Below, piece after piece: positions 44,555 through 56,630 of a stretch of DNA of 64,000 nucleotides. The position numbers were made by a program, and so were the translations under genes. Each line of letters opens with the position of its first letter. Within the stretch, counting starts at the first letter, position 1. The DNA comes from Trichosphaerium sp. ATCC 40318 (Eukaryota; Discosea; Flabellinia; Trichosidae): the NCBI GenBank assembly GCA_038496445.1, contig JALMLS010000056.1:186001-250000 (forward strand). The letters are read 5' to 3'. Below the pieces are notes generated by a model. The model searched no databases. It was not told the DNA's origin and was given only the letters and a program-made list of their open reading frames with translations.

Positions 44555-45734
44555 TCATTCAGAATAAGGCTTGATATCTTTAAAAACAACGACAGTACAA
44601 CTAATATTATCCGTTGAGCCTTCTTTATAAGCTTGTAGTATAAGATGCTTAGCAATTTGAGAAGGAGAATCACCTAAAAGACGTTAAAAGAACAACATAA
44701 ACAACCGTCAAAGTCAATGTGAGTCATTTTTTAGGCTTGTCGCTCAAGCTACAATATCGATGTAACTTCATAGCGATATACGCTCATTGAAAATTTCAGA
44801 AAACGCACCTGACTTTAACTTTGTCTTAACCATTTCAATGACATCGTCATTTTTCAGTGTATCCCAAAGTCCATCACAAGCAACTACCATAAACTTACTA
44901 TCTCCTCGTTTTAGATCAAAAGCCTTAATCTCTGGATCTGCTATAACGACACCAGGTTTTTCTTTTGAGTCCATATCCCCAAAGGCCCTTGCTACAGCTA
45001 GCTTTCCAAAAATTCTGCCAAATAAAATCATACCTTAACAAAACAGTCAAACTCTTTCCTTTCTCTTCTGAAAATAAATACCTCCTGCTGCTTCAACACG
45101 TTCTTTTTCTTCAGGATCAGATGCTTTATGATCTCTGGACATAACTACAGTATCACTTCCTTGACATAGAATAGCTCGACAATCACCTAAAGTAGAAAAA
45201 AACATTTAGTTTTTTTTAGCTAAAAGAACGAACATTGGCTTCGTTTGTTTGTATTCTTCCAAATAAAGGTTTTTAAATAAGTTTTTGCGTACCAGTGTTT
45301 GCAACATATACTTTGTCACCTCTTACAAGACATACAATACACGTAGAACCTACAGACTGTAGATCCATGTTTGATTTAGCTTGGGATAAAAACACTTCAT
45401 CTGTTTCAACAAATGCCTCATGTAGGGCTTTGCGTGTATCAGAATCAAGAGATGGATGTTTAGCAATATTCTTAGGTAAGAATTTTGCTAGGAAATTTGC
45501 ACATTGAATGCCAGAGTGTCCATCAAAAACTCCAAAAAGCGCCTTTTACAATCAATTAGATTGATTAATATTTGGGTTTTTTCAACTTGCCTGTTGCTCA
45601 TTGCCAGCGAATGCTAGTAAACTAGCGCTATCATCCTCCATAGCATCTCTACGACCTATTATATGTGCTTCACCATAGTCATAGTAATTATCTGAGCCTT
45701 CCATTAGCTCTGCCTTTGTATTTTCTCTGTTCAT
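44555..45734 (-). CDS. PP2C-family (PPM) Ser/Thr protein phosphatase
   Basis: A complete metal-dependent phosphatase of about 300 residues. Motifs in order: GRRDAMEDDSASLL (motif 1 Asp/Glu), ALFGVFDGHSG (motif 2 metal-binding Asp-Gly-His), GSTCIVCLV, GDCRAILC, SRDHKASDPEEKERVEAAGG, LAVARAFGD, VVACDGLWD (metal Asp), and GSTDNISCTVVVF (last metal Asp). All metal-coordinating acids expected for PP2C are present, so it should be active. No membrane segment or signal peptide. Five introns of about 45-75 nt. The stop is TGA 44557-44555. Confidence 0.92.
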
Positions 45735-45842
45735 ATCATTCGCTGCTCAAAAAGTAAGAAGAAACAGGTTTAAGCAAAAAGCCTCTTGGCAAGGTTGTAC
45801 AAGTTGAGTTTGCTTTTAATAAAAATCGCTACTATCACGTGA

Positions 45843-48365
45843 CTAAAAAAGCTCATATTCGACCGTACCGATGACGCCAATGTTAACTTCGTCATCATTG
45901 TCATAATCACTACCAACCTCTCTAGGCTCTTTACGTTTTGATGTTCGTTTGATTAGAATGAGTAGAACGATTATGGCGATGATAAAGATAAGAATGATCG
46001 GGATAACTACGCCAAGCAAAATTGGAATAGTATTACTACCTAAACCAAAAAACCATTAGCTCCTATCATAACAATAACATGATAGATGATAGGTCGATTA
46101 CAACAGTCATAAACGAAAAACCTTAATGATTCCTTGTTTTTTTTGTTACTACTTAAAACTCCATCAAAACGTACTTGACGGCTCTGTACCACCATTAGCT
46201 GCAGTGAGTTGTATTGAGAATGGAACTGTTACAATTGCTCGCTTTGATATTGGAATATCTAAAGTAATAACAAAATCAATTGTTCCTGACAATTTAGCAA
46301 ACTTCGAGTTCAACTTGAAATCAACCTATTATTGCTCAGAACTTCAAAGACAACAGCAATGAATAAATTCGTTGGTACATACTTTGAAGCAAATGGCGCC
46401 ATCATAGGGTGCTGTATTTGTGCACGTGAGCGACAAATCAGTGTTTATTAGCACAGGTGAATCTACAACCAAAAAGATGTATTAGTCAGTATGTTATTAT
46501 TTTGTGGTTTCTATGTGTACCATTAGCAGTAGCATCAATAGACGATGGAAAACTAATTATGTCACTTGAGAAAGCTTTTATGTATTGAATCTACAACAAA
46601 CAAGACGAATAAGTACGTTTAAAACTAAACCAGTGACTAAGCTCTCGCTTTGTACCTTGACATATACACCAGAACTCGACGCTGAAAAGCTTGAAGGCAT
46701 GTTTATGAATTCATCACTATCGAAAATCTCTACAAGTGTTGTGTTGAACTAATCAAAAGAAAATTGATTAGCGTTGAGTACAATAATCTTCGAGCAATTA
46801 AAATGTTGCACTTGGTGGTACTTACAACCGGGGTAGATGGAGGCCTAGGGGGAGTATGAACAATAGAGTTTCACAAACACAAAACGCGGAACTACTAACC
46901 TTGTAGGTGTTACGGCTGGTGTAACACTTGCAACTGGTTGCACAGAAGGTGGTTCAGTTGTTGGCACAACTGGTGCAATAGTAGGCTCCACCGTAGGTAC
47001 AGGCTGTGTTGCTATTGCCGTGAGATTACCGTAAGGCTATACGATACGTAAATATTTATGAAATGTTAACTATACCGTACTGATGTATGACTGGATGTTG
47101 GAGCACTCACTGGTGGAGTTGAAGCAGAAATAAAAAAAACTTCATTCAAATTTGAAATAAATACAAGAGAATCTGATGAGTCAGAATACGCTAACCCTAT
47201 AGGCCACGTAAGATGTTTAACAACATTTATTTCTTGTGGTATTATTAGTATTCAAAAGGCGTACCAGTACATGATGATAACTCAGAGGTGGACCAATATT
47301 CAGTGCACCCTGATAATTTAATAAGTTAGAATAAATTAGATGATACGAGCATTACCTAGTTCGTTGCATTTATCAATAATACAGTCACCAAGCGAATCCA
47401 ACAACATGACATATACATTATCTTCATCGGCCGCTATTCCCTAAAAAAAAGGTTAATTTGTCACGTGACGAACAAATAACTTCAAAAAGAAAAAAAAATT
47501 CTGTTCGACCAAAATCATACTGTGATTTCACCGCCTACGTCATCATCTAATACAACTTCTTTCCTTCCTTCAGTTTTTTTACCCTTTATATACGTTCCTA
47601 TTTTATGTAATAAGAATCACAATTACGAGGTGACACGTGTAGGACGTTTTTTTTTCGATCATTTGTTTTTCTGAAAATAATGAAAAAAAAAAGACTTACC
47701 ATTGTAAGAGTAATACAGTATGTCGTCATTTGAAGCAAATGCCATAAACCGAGGATCAGGAATAGTGTCATTGTCAAAACTCTCAATATCAGAAATACCA
47801 GTCAAGGCGTTAAATTCGCCAGATTTAATTTCGTGAGATTTCGTGTCGCTCCAATAAATATCATCTAAACCATCAAATACAAAATCATAACTGTTATTTT
47901 ATGTTAGATTACTATTCACTGTATTTTGTAGTTTTTTGGTTTTTTGGGCTTTTTATGTTTCGAAACTGTCTAGAAATAGAATGCGGACCTGCTATTTAGA
48001 TGTTGTAGCGATTTAGCTACCACTGAAAGTCCTTTGATTGTAAGGTTACCTGTAACAGCCTACAAAATGTTACCGCTTATGCCACTAGGTTGTAGCGGAG
48101 GTAAATAGCGTTTACATACATCAACAAACACAAGTAACTCGTTATCATCCGAAAACGCCAGTTCCCTTGTTGGGTTGTTGTATATGATTTCGTCATTGTT
48201 TATAATAGTATACACGCCGCCGGTCGTTGAGTTTTGGTATGCCAAGTACAGCGTATCGCCGCTCACGCCTGCATGGTACATTGTAAACGTATGTACAATG
48301 TTTTACGTGCAAAACGTACGCAGCAGTATGCATAATTGCAATAAAGCAATTAGCCAACGAAACAT
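45843..48365 (-). CDS. Type I membrane protein: signal peptide, propeller-like ectodomain, mucin-like stalk, single TM
   Basis: Start MFRWLIALLQLCILLRVSG is a signal peptide split by a GTACGT intron. The ectodomain reads like a beta-propeller (LYLAYQNSTTGGVYTI, LAFSDDNELLVFVDVCKRYL, SDTKSHEIKS, DPRFMAFASNDDILYYS, GIAADEDNVYVMLL, WPIGLAYSDSSDSLVF). A Thr/Pro-rich stalk follows (TVEPTIAPVVPTTEPPSVQ, VASVTPAVTPTR), typical of O-glycosylated spacers. A membrane-proximal region (VEIFDSDEFINMPSSF, IPISKRAIVTVPFSIQL) precedes the TM helix (IPIILIFIIAIIVLLILI). The cytoplasmic tail (RTSKRKEPREVGSDYDNDDE, GTVEYELF) ends in a Tyr-x-x-Leu-like sorting motif. Many short introns; some junctions uncertain. 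Likely a cell-surface receptor or adhesion protein; ligand unknown. Confidence 0.62.
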
Positions 48366-48593
48366 GATCGTGAGCACTACTTCTTGTGCTGTAAATGTGA
48401 ATACAACGTTTTACGAGCGTGCTATAAATCAACAGTCAATTTTATTCCAAATATATTTTTATTGTTTTGTGTTTGTACATTCGATAATTTAGATCATACT
48501 TGGTCTACGGTGTTTTATGTTCTATTTTCTGCCTTGGCATACCAAAGTACGTCAAGATCCATGTCTCTAGGGAAGAAAAAAAACTGGAATTTG

Positions 48594-49287
48594 TCACAGC
48601 TCGTCCCAAGTGAATTCTCCGCCTACAAATATGTTAGTTCTCATTTTATACTATCTACCTACTGTAATGTCGGTCAATTGCTCCACTAGCTGGTCTTTGT
48701 CACCACTCAGCCCAAGAAGAATTGTTTGCTAAGTTCGACATTAGAAATAACTTTGGATTATTTTAGGTGACGCACCTCCGGTGTTTTAGTAACATTCCAT
48801 AGTATCTTACTATCTGATTCTTTTAAGAGTGATGTTGTCAATGAGTCAACATCCCCTTGTAAGTGTATCCGAGCTGCTATAGTTGACGAGCTAAACGGAC
48901 GTTCTTTTGTGATTATTTTAAAGGCAGCTGAAGCGTTCAGACTATCGGATTCATTCCAGTCCTCCGTGACCGGCGTAGCGGTAGCTTCTTTACATAATTC
49001 AGGATCCATAGTATCAATACATGCCTTAGATTACTATAAGAGAACTGCAAGAGTATTTCGTGGAGACTAATTACCTGTACTAGTTCAGCTACCTTTGACG
49101 CATCCTCTGCTTTTATTTGAACTAGAATATGCTCTCCTAGAGCACTGGTAAGAGTCTGGGAAAAGAAGTGGGAGTTGATACCTGTTGGTTGTAAATGAGG
49201 TGGTTTCTTTAATCCAACGTCAGCGCGAAGTGCCATGCCATCATAAATGTAACATAGTTTAGCCCAAGTGAGAGGACTAAAAGCCAC
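48594..49287 (-). CDS. Unrecognised protein of about 200 residues
   Basis: Four exons join cleanly in frame. Exon 1: MAFSPLTWAKLCYIYDGMAL to VAELVQ. Exon 2: ACIDTMDPELCKEATATPVT, then KIITKERPFSSSTIAARIHL, SDSKILWNVTKTPE. Exon 3 (acceptor CTTAG): QTILLGLSGDKDQLVEQLTD. Exon 4: GGEFTWDEL then TGA 48596-48594. The mixed alpha/beta composition, conserved-looking turns and clean splice junctions argue for a real gene, but I do not recognise the family. No signal peptide or membrane segment. Confidence 0.6.
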
Positions 49288-49545
49288 CTACTTCACGTGT
49301 AAATAACGTTGTACAAGTGACACATAGAATAAAAACGTGCGTTAACGTTAGCACCAGGTGTATTAGCCACCGCGCGACGGAATTTAAGTACATTGTTTGT
49401 ACTTTCTACTAAGCTCCTGCCTTTCTGTAAATGGACTATATTTTGTTAGGGTTATTATGCTTAAGAAAACGCACATGTTACTAGGGAAGATGGCATGGGC
49501 TGTACAGTTGCTTCTGTAAATTGTGAATGAGCCAACTTTTAATAA
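49288..49545. other. Intergenic, no gene seen
   Basis: 258 bp between the unrecognised gene's start and the 3' end of the microprotein gene. Confidence 0.35.
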
Positions 49546-49743
49546 TTAGTTGTTTTTTATGCTACCGCCATCACGTACAAGCGTTTTACCATTGCGTCGG
49601 GAATATTGAAGTACATAATCAAAAAGATTATAAACTGCTCCTGCTCCGATCACTGCTACGCGTGAGACATAAAGTGGTATAGTTTACATACGTGCTAACG
49701 CCAAAGATGCAATGCTTGTACCAACTTGCGACAGATAAGCCAT
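49546..49743 (-). CDS. Candidate 53-residue membrane microprotein
   Basis: Two exons: MAYLSQVGTSIASLALA ends at a C|GTATGT donor, and after a 34-36-nt intron ending CGCGTAG the second exon gives PVIGAGAVYNLFDYVLQY, SRRNGKTLVRDGGSIKNN and a stop at 49548-49546. The product has one hydrophobic segment with small residues (A, G) and a positively charged C-terminal tail. This is the layout of small mitochondrial or ER membrane subunits, but no family is recognised. The coherence of frame across the intron and clean hydrophobic/basic division argue for reality. The opposite strand also has an open frame across part of this segment. Confidence 0.42.
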
Positions 49744-50229
49744 TTGAATGCATTTATGTCGTACGTACTTCTAGAAGGAAGGGTGGTCGAATGTTTATAA
49801 CGTATAGGCCAAAAGCTCTGATACCGGCCAGAAATCGCTATGTAGGTACGTGCATGGCCCGAGGATTGACACTTCAAGTTGAACATGACCAAAACGCTGC
49901 ACTTGGCTTAACACTTCGTTTTAATAAGGCATTTTTCCATGCAATGTAATTTATTGATAGTACAGTAATAAAGGATACATATTGCCATTGATTGACTTGT
50001 TCCACTAAACAGATTGATTTTTACACGATTTGACCAGAATTGAACGTCTCTTTATTTTCAAGCAACATTACAACCAAAGCAAGTGCTTTTGTATAAAAAG
50101 CATATTACGCGAATTTCGTTCAAAAACAGACAGCAAAAAGGTAAAACTTGTTCAGAAGTCTTAATCTCACATGTTATAGCGTGTCTACGCGTATATTGAG
50201 TTAAACAACCGTACCACTTTACTAAACAA
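49744..50229. other. Divergent intergenic between microprotein and RING genes
   Basis: 486 bp. The plus strand has an open frame to 49949 ending GLTLQVEHDQNAALGLTLRF, whose alternating pattern looks beta-strand-like. It overlaps the microprotein start and has no start or splice partner I can defend. Confidence 0.35.
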
Positions 50230-52071
50230 ATGGCGTTCCAAAACTACTCAAGAGCACAACCTAACCAGAGGGGGATGCAAAATAGCGCTGTACAGGTAAT
50301 AGTTCGTTAAGATTGACAAACCAATTTGTTAACACTGATCTTATAGGGCTTTTCCGCACCGCACAACCCTGTTCAAGCGACGGTGGTAGCTTCACATAAT
50401 ATGAGCCCACAGCAACACCTGGTAACAGACGAGTGGAGTGCACGAAATGCATCAACTACCATTGGCCACCATGTAGCATGGTAAGTATTTGACTCTTTGT
50501 ACAACTCGTAAAATAGTTTCGGGTTCTAAAAGACGAAAAAGAACAACTTTTTCTTACAAAACAAAAACTGTTCTTTTTGTTGTTGGCATGCGCCTCACGA
50601 GACCGTAAATACGCTTAAAACAACATAAATACACGTTTGCAGACTACAATGCAAGCAATTAGAGGGCTTCTCACGTTCTCGCGTGTTTTGTTTATTTCAA
50701 AATCAATCATCTACTCGAGAATACTAACGTTGTTTTAGGATACGCTCCAAGTGTAATAGCGTTGGAAAGCCTTTTACAAAGGAAATGGAAGCTAGACTGG
50801 CAACAGTAATTAATGAAATGCAAATGACAAGAGCAGCAGGATGGAGTAATGTCAATCACATATGTCAGTACTTTTCTGCTGTTGAAGCTTTATTCGGTAA
50901 AGAAGTACGTAGCCAGAACGTCACCTCGTTTTTTGGTTAAAACTAAACGTACCTCTAGGTTAGCGATAGTTACGCTAGAGCTCTTCAAGCGAATGTCAGA
51001 ACTTTAGCAGACGATAATAGAATAGTAGTAGCAAAGGTTGTAGAGCCTGTAAGACCTGTAGCAGCAAGAGTTCAACCTCAGCCACCTCATGCTCAGTTTC
51101 CACCAAGTAAGAAGCTCATTGTATTTCGGTTGCTTACATTATAAATAGGCATGAGAATAGATTTGACTGCTGTGAATAATACACAAGAAGTGATGGAGCT
51201 ACGCGCTAAAGTACAAACACTAGAGAAGCAAGGAAATGCTCTATTATCTGAAAACAGAACACTTTCAGCTCAAAACGCTCAACTAGCTGCTGGAATCAAT
51301 CAGTTTCAAAATCAAATATCTATGATGGAAGACCAGAAACAACAAATAGATAGCTTAAAAGAGAATTACTTAAAACTACAACAGACGCTACTCGATCTGA
51401 GGATAAAACACCAGAATACTTCACAGGAAAAAGCTGCTCTACAGCAGGGTGCTGCAAACCTTACAAATGAAAACCACAAGCTTCTTGGTGAGCTTGAAAT
51501 GCGTAAAGCGCAAGTTGCTGATTGCAACACTATTAAAGCTCAAAATAATGAACTTCGAGCACAGATTTCATCCTTAACTACTGATGTTGAGACTGCTGTT
51601 GAAGAAAGAAGTATTTTGAGTGAAGAGCTTGAAAAAATGGCTCAACAAAATAGATCTCTTACACATGCTGTTAATAATAAGGCAACTGCAACATTGGAGA
51701 GTTTGGAGAATGAGATTTATTCTGTTGGGATTCCAGAGTTACAACGACGTTTAAATATCGTTACAGAGATGGGGAAGCGAATTTCTAGGCACCTGGTACG
51801 ACATATTTTCAATGAAAGCCAAATTTCTTTTGAGATTGTTTTTTTTTTCGATTTGTTTTCGTTTATTGATTTGTTTATCGTTTAGAAGGCTAAGGGAAGC
51901 AATACAGCTTGTATAATATGTCACCAGAACCCGAAAACTGTAATATTGAGCCCTTGTGGTCATAAGTGCATGTGTTTACCTTGTGCAAAGCGTAAAGAAG
52001 AATGTCCTATTTGTTCTAAAACAATTGTATCTCGTACTTCTGCAAATACCTTCAGGAATATGTGTTTTTAA
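50230..52071 (+). CDS. Coiled-coil RING finger protein
   Basis: The N-terminus MAFQNYSRAQPNQRGMQNSA is polar and Gln/Asn-rich. A helical region follows (MEARLATVINEMQMTRAAGW, FSAVEALFGKE), then a long coiled coil starting MRIDLTAVNNTQEVMELRAK with heptads through to EEELEKMAQQNRS-type sequence. A C-terminal C3HC4 RING reads CIICHQNPKTVILSPCGHKC, CLPCAKRKEECPICSKTI. The chain ends FRNMCF. The architecture fits an E3 ubiquitin ligase that dimerises through its coiled coil; substrate unknown. Stop TAA 52069-52071. It lies in convergent orientation to PRMT5 with about 120 bp between. Confidence 0.82.
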
Positions 52072-52191
52072 CCCTAATATGTAAGTAACAAAAAACCCCC
52101 AATTAACTGTAATATAATAAATCCTCTGTCACATACCACAACACGGTAAGTATTTTTTAAACGAGTACTCTTTGTCTGGCAATAATTTTTT

Positions 52192-54929
52192 TTATTTTTC
52201 GAGAGCATACGTGTTACCGTTTGGGTTGTGTACAGGTGATGCAATTGGTTCAGTGATAGCCCATTCGTACCATACTTTACGCTGGTTACACTTTCTCCAG
52301 AAATGAGCAGTAATTTTTTGTCCAGCAGTTACATTGTAAGGTTGCTAAAGGTAGATTGTTAGCGGCATACATTGTACACTAAAATCGACGTACAATGACT
52401 GGTATGTACACTGGGAACCAGCTACCCATATTTGGAGTATGAGTGTCAGGATTAATACCTGATAAAAAATGAGTTTCGGTATAGTGGAGGCGGTTTTGAG
52501 ATTTAATAGTATTTTCCCTCAATAGCGCAAGATAATTTAGAAAAAATTAGGAAAGCTTACTGATTGTGACGTCTTTGTATAATTCGGCATCAAAGTAACC
52601 AGCAAAACCATGAATTAGCGCTGATTGATCCATCGTCCAAGTCATCGAATGATGCCTGATATCAAGAAATATAAGTTTTAATAAAAAATGAACGACATGT
52701 CTTGTATCTTGATCAGGACATCATGTACGCACCTCTCAAGACCTTCATTATCCGTGTCAGGGTGACAAAACGTAAAGCAAGGCAAAATCTTTCCGTGTGT
52801 TTGAGCATTGTGGAATTTTACAACGTATATTGTTTCAAAATTGGAGTTTTCTTTCCACCCACGAATCTGAAGTACTTGTGAGTGTTTTTCTTCATTTTAT
52901 GTTTTACGTACGTCATTATGTAGTTTAGAAGACGACATTGGTTGTAAGAAAGAAGTATATTTACAAGGAATAGAAACGCCAGTATCTGAAAAAAAAGAGA
53001 AATTTACAAAATAGTAGATAGAATTATTGATTACCTTTCAAATGTTGCATGGCGCCTTCTAAGCATTCTGGGGAAAGTTCATTGTCTCCAAACGATCCTA
53101 GAAGTTCTGATACTATAACATCAGCCTTTTAAAAAGTTAGAATACCAGTGAAAATTTTTCTGTCAGTACCTTTTCTGGTGACTTCCATACTCTCATATCG
53201 GAGCTGATAATTTGGACATTCTTCCATTGATGTTTACGCACAAGATGCTTCAAGGTAACCACTGCGTTCTTATTCTTCTCAACAGCGTAAATACTCAAGA
53301 AACTCTTGGCACGTCCTGCAGCAGCAACAGCAGCCTAGAACTTAATCAGATTTGTACCTAATAGAAGAAAAAAATTGCATTAACACTCACCTTAACAAGA
53401 GGCCCACGTCCTGCTCCAAGTACCATCAATAAACAAGGTTTTTCTTTAGTTGCTCCAAGGTGTTTATGGTCCATTAAATATCTATAGATAGCCTCCTCAT
53501 ATTGAATATACCTTTAGGTGTTAGTGTATGAAAAAAAAAAAACAAGAAAGAAGGTTTACTTGGTTGCATCTTTTTCGAACGTTTCGTATGTTTGGGATTC
53601 TAGGTTATCACTCAAAGGTTGTAAAGGCATTTGAAGAGTATCAAGGTATCCAGATTCGAACTGTTCTAGCTGTGATGGAGCAGCACGGCTGTTGTATAAG
53701 TGGTGAAGATATTGTCTGTAAACTACAACTCCTTTTACATGTTGAGGGTTACCCTTTACGATTATGGATACATTGTACTAATAGCACTGTGGTTAGCTAT
53801 TGTTATTTAATTGCAATTAAAGTCATACGTCATAAAATTTTGCAATCACGGACTGGTGTGCTTTTGATAATACTGGGAAGCCACTATCATTAATAATGAA
53901 TATCTAAACGAAACATTAGATGCCAAGCTCTAATGAATTCTGGGTTTTCTGGTGTAACATACGTCTGTTGGTACAACAAGAGCGGTAACTGGCTCTCCTA
54001 ACCATCTATCGATTACCTTGCGTGCTATTTACTGTTATTTAACGTATTGTAGACATAACTTACTTGGTAGATCCTTAGTTAATTCTAATACTGGTACAAG
54101 GCGCATATGGCGATCACATAGCGACCTAAAGAAGTTCCACAGCTCCCATGGATCTTCTAGTTTTTCTCTAACAGAAAAAGTTACAAAAAAAAATATAAAC
54201 GTGACAAGTCTCACTTGTAGGTTATTTCTGTATCCTCACCAGTAGAAACGCGAAGGCTGGCGCTTTGTGCTACGAGTGGTACCTATTGTAAACTCTGTGA
54301 GATGGTTTTCAATAGTGTTAAGAGTACAGGAAGCCACAAATGAGAGTAGCCTGAGCTAGCCAAATATGAGCCTACGTTTTGAGCGTAGTTTACGCAGCGT
54401 AATGTAGGTTGAGGTAATAATACAGCTGGGAGTGACAGGTGCTTGGCGAAGTCCATTTCTTGAACAAACATCTACGCTTGTTGTAAATATCACAATACGC
54501 TAAAATTACGCGTATTGTTGTACGTTTGAGTAGTTTTCAAGTGTTTTAGATGACACGTTATCATCAAAATGAAGGTTTGGTGTAATTATTCCAACAATAA
54601 AACGCGTCCAGTAATCGCTGGAAAGCTCTAAATCTGATCTGATGATGTTTTTAGCTTTGGAATAATTATTTATTACCTACCTTGCCCAAGGCTCGTCCTG
54701 TTCCCGCTGTTTAGCGTCAGAAGCGCTGCGCTAGTATTAAAAGTTAGTTTGAAGGAAAAACTCAAGAAGTTACCTCATAATGTGGGTTTGTTAGCGGAAC
54801 TGCGTAGAAATCGAACCCTTCATCATATAGAACCTCTGATTCGGTTGCAATATCGACGCAGTTGTGAGTTAAACGACCAATACGAAGTTTGGGCCCAGTA
54901 AACGTTGGGGCATCATTAGAATCACCCAT
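52192..54929 (-). CDS. PRMT5: Protein arginine N-methyltransferase 5
   Basis: PRMT5 makes symmetric dimethylarginine on Sm proteins and histones. The start [20 protein letters not shown] leads into the TIM-barrel half ([37 protein letters not shown]). The middle carries [31 protein letters not shown] and [14 protein letters not shown], the PRMT5-specific '[23 protein letters not shown]' block. The catalytic domain has [20 protein letters not shown] (motif I), [12 protein letters not shown] and [19 protein letters not shown] (double-E loop). The C-terminal barrel ends [15 protein letters not shown] and [11 protein letters not shown]. Its substrate SmG is encoded at 9208-9465. An alternative upstream Met at 55019 adds a basic leader and is less likely. 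About ten introns. Confidence 0.93.
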
Positions 54930-55101
54930 GGTAACAACAATTCTGACAATTAGCTTTGACCACCTTTTTTTTTTTGCAAGTTTTCTGTACTGAGTAACTT
55001 CTGACACGTCGCTTGGCACGCGTTGTGGAGTGTTTTAGTTGGTTTTCACCGCTATCCCCCAAAAAAGAAATCGTCGCGGTTATTCATAAGCATTTGTAAA
55101 T
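54930..55101. promoter_or_regulatory. 172-bp divergent promoter between PRMT5 and PAP2 genes
   Basis: Two start codons point away from each other with 172 bp between. A T tract sits near 54965 within the alternative PRMT5 leader. Confidence 0.45.
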
Positions 55102-56477
55102 ATGTCGTCACAAGAAAAACGCTCAGGCGGTCTTTTTGGCAAACACTCCTTTCTCGACTATCAATGCTGCGGTAGCTGGTACATTTAGTGTTGTTGTCAA
55201 CTCCTATCGCTAATACACTAATAGTTCATATGGATGGCTGCATTTGAGCTATTTGGTAGATTGGATCGGTATGCAGCCGTAAACTGATCTTTTTGTTTCA
55301 TACTGACATCAGATAGCGGTTATTGGAGTTGGTGTACTAGCTGGTACGTTTTTTGTCCTTAGGTACTGTGAAAGCGGTTAAATCGGAGTAATAGTTGTAT
55401 TGCGCTCGATACTACACCCAAGATGCCGATTTTGGTCTGCTAATGATGGTATGGCCTTTTTCTTTCATTGTTGTGACTGACACTGCTCGACAGGAACCAT
55501 ACAGTATCCTTATTCGGAAGCCGAGTCCTTTCCGAACTTACTTATGGGCGTACTTTGCGCCGTTATACCGCTAGTAGTTGGTCTTACTTTTGCTTCCACT
55601 TATGGAGCCTACAAACTCAGCAAGAACTCCTCTTACAGGTCTGCCTTTTCATCAACTATTCACCAAGTCCACGCACTGATGCTAGCGTTGTGTGGCTCAG
55701 TTGCAACAACTTTTTTGATAACAGAGTTAATCAAACGTACTACATCATTTTTCATCAGGCTTTTTTTTTAACTTCTATTAGTATACGTCGGCCGCTATCG
55801 CCCCGACTTCTTCAGTCGTGTTGCTGTAAGCAACAACATGACAATCAGTGAGGTACAAGGGCTCACTCCCGAATTCGTTTGTAACATGACCAGCGAAGTA
55901 GTCTTGGATGGACGCAAGAGTTTCCCATCTGGTACTGCTCTATTTTAAAAACACCAAACTCTTTCACGTGCTACTGAAGGTTACTCATTGCGCTTAGGTC
56001 ACTCAAGCTTGGGATTTGCTGCATTTACAGTATTATCTCTATACTTACTTGGTTTCACACGTGCCTATCAGTGCGTGATGGCGTCTTGTTCTATAAACTT
56101 ACCTTTTGTTTTTAGACGTAAAAACAAATATCAAAGTCCTTGTCTTAAAGGTTTCATCTCGTACTTGCCTATGGTGTTTGCTTTGGTAATTGCTGCGTCA
56201 CGTGTAGAAGACTACAGACATCATCCAGCAGATATAATTGCTGGTGTTCTCCTCGGTATTACAATCGGAATATTTAGTTACTTTTTGTACTTTCCAAGTT
56301 TGACGGCAAAGGACAGTCACAAGGTACGCTATAAATATGTTTTAACAGCCATCTAATTCTTTAATCAAGCCATACGATCGTACGTATGCTTCGAAGATGC
56401 GTGGCATGAAGCATGTTCGCAGTGCTACCAAGATGGATGACTTGCGAGCAAGTGATCTTCTTGTACCGGATGCATAA
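55102..56477 (+). CDS. PAP2-family lipid phosphate phosphatase (phosphatidic acid phosphatase 2 / LPP)
   Basis: An integral membrane phosphatase dephosphorylating phosphatidic acid and related lipids. Start MSSQEKRSGGLFGKHSFLDY; the next exons give membrane helices (YLVDWIAVIGVGVLA, MGVLCAVIPLVVGLTFASTY, LALCGSVATTFLITELIK). Motif C1 reads VGRYRPDFF, motif C2 PSGHSSLGFAAFTVL (needing the splice from a GTACTG donor in CCATCTG to GCGCTTAG), and motif C3 SRVEDYRHHPADIIAGVLLG with the catalytic His. Further helices (YLPMVFALVIAA, GITIGIFSYFLYFP) follow, with a cytosolic tail ending SDLLVPDA. All three phosphatase motifs are intact. Confidence 0.88.
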
Positions 56478-56630
56478 ATATAAGCCTCGTTGGTATTATC
56501 TTCTTGTTGTGTATAACGCCTCTTCCGTAGCTTCATTAAAACACCGTTCATTAAAGTTGCAAAAAGTAAGATGGTTAAGTTTGTGTGACTTGTTTCAGTG
56601 ATTATCAAGTATTAACGCAACAGCACATAG

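Noticed and set aside
46620..46750. Plus-strand open stretch LSLCTLTYTPELDAEKLEGM
   Set aside because: The minus strand here codes for the membrane-proximal part of the type I membrane protein (VEIFDSDEFINMPSS) with consistent frame to its neighbours.
53528..53893. 121-codon plus-strand frame
   Set aside because: Lies antisense to the conserved PRMT5 [13 protein letters not shown] region, which clearly codes on the minus strand.
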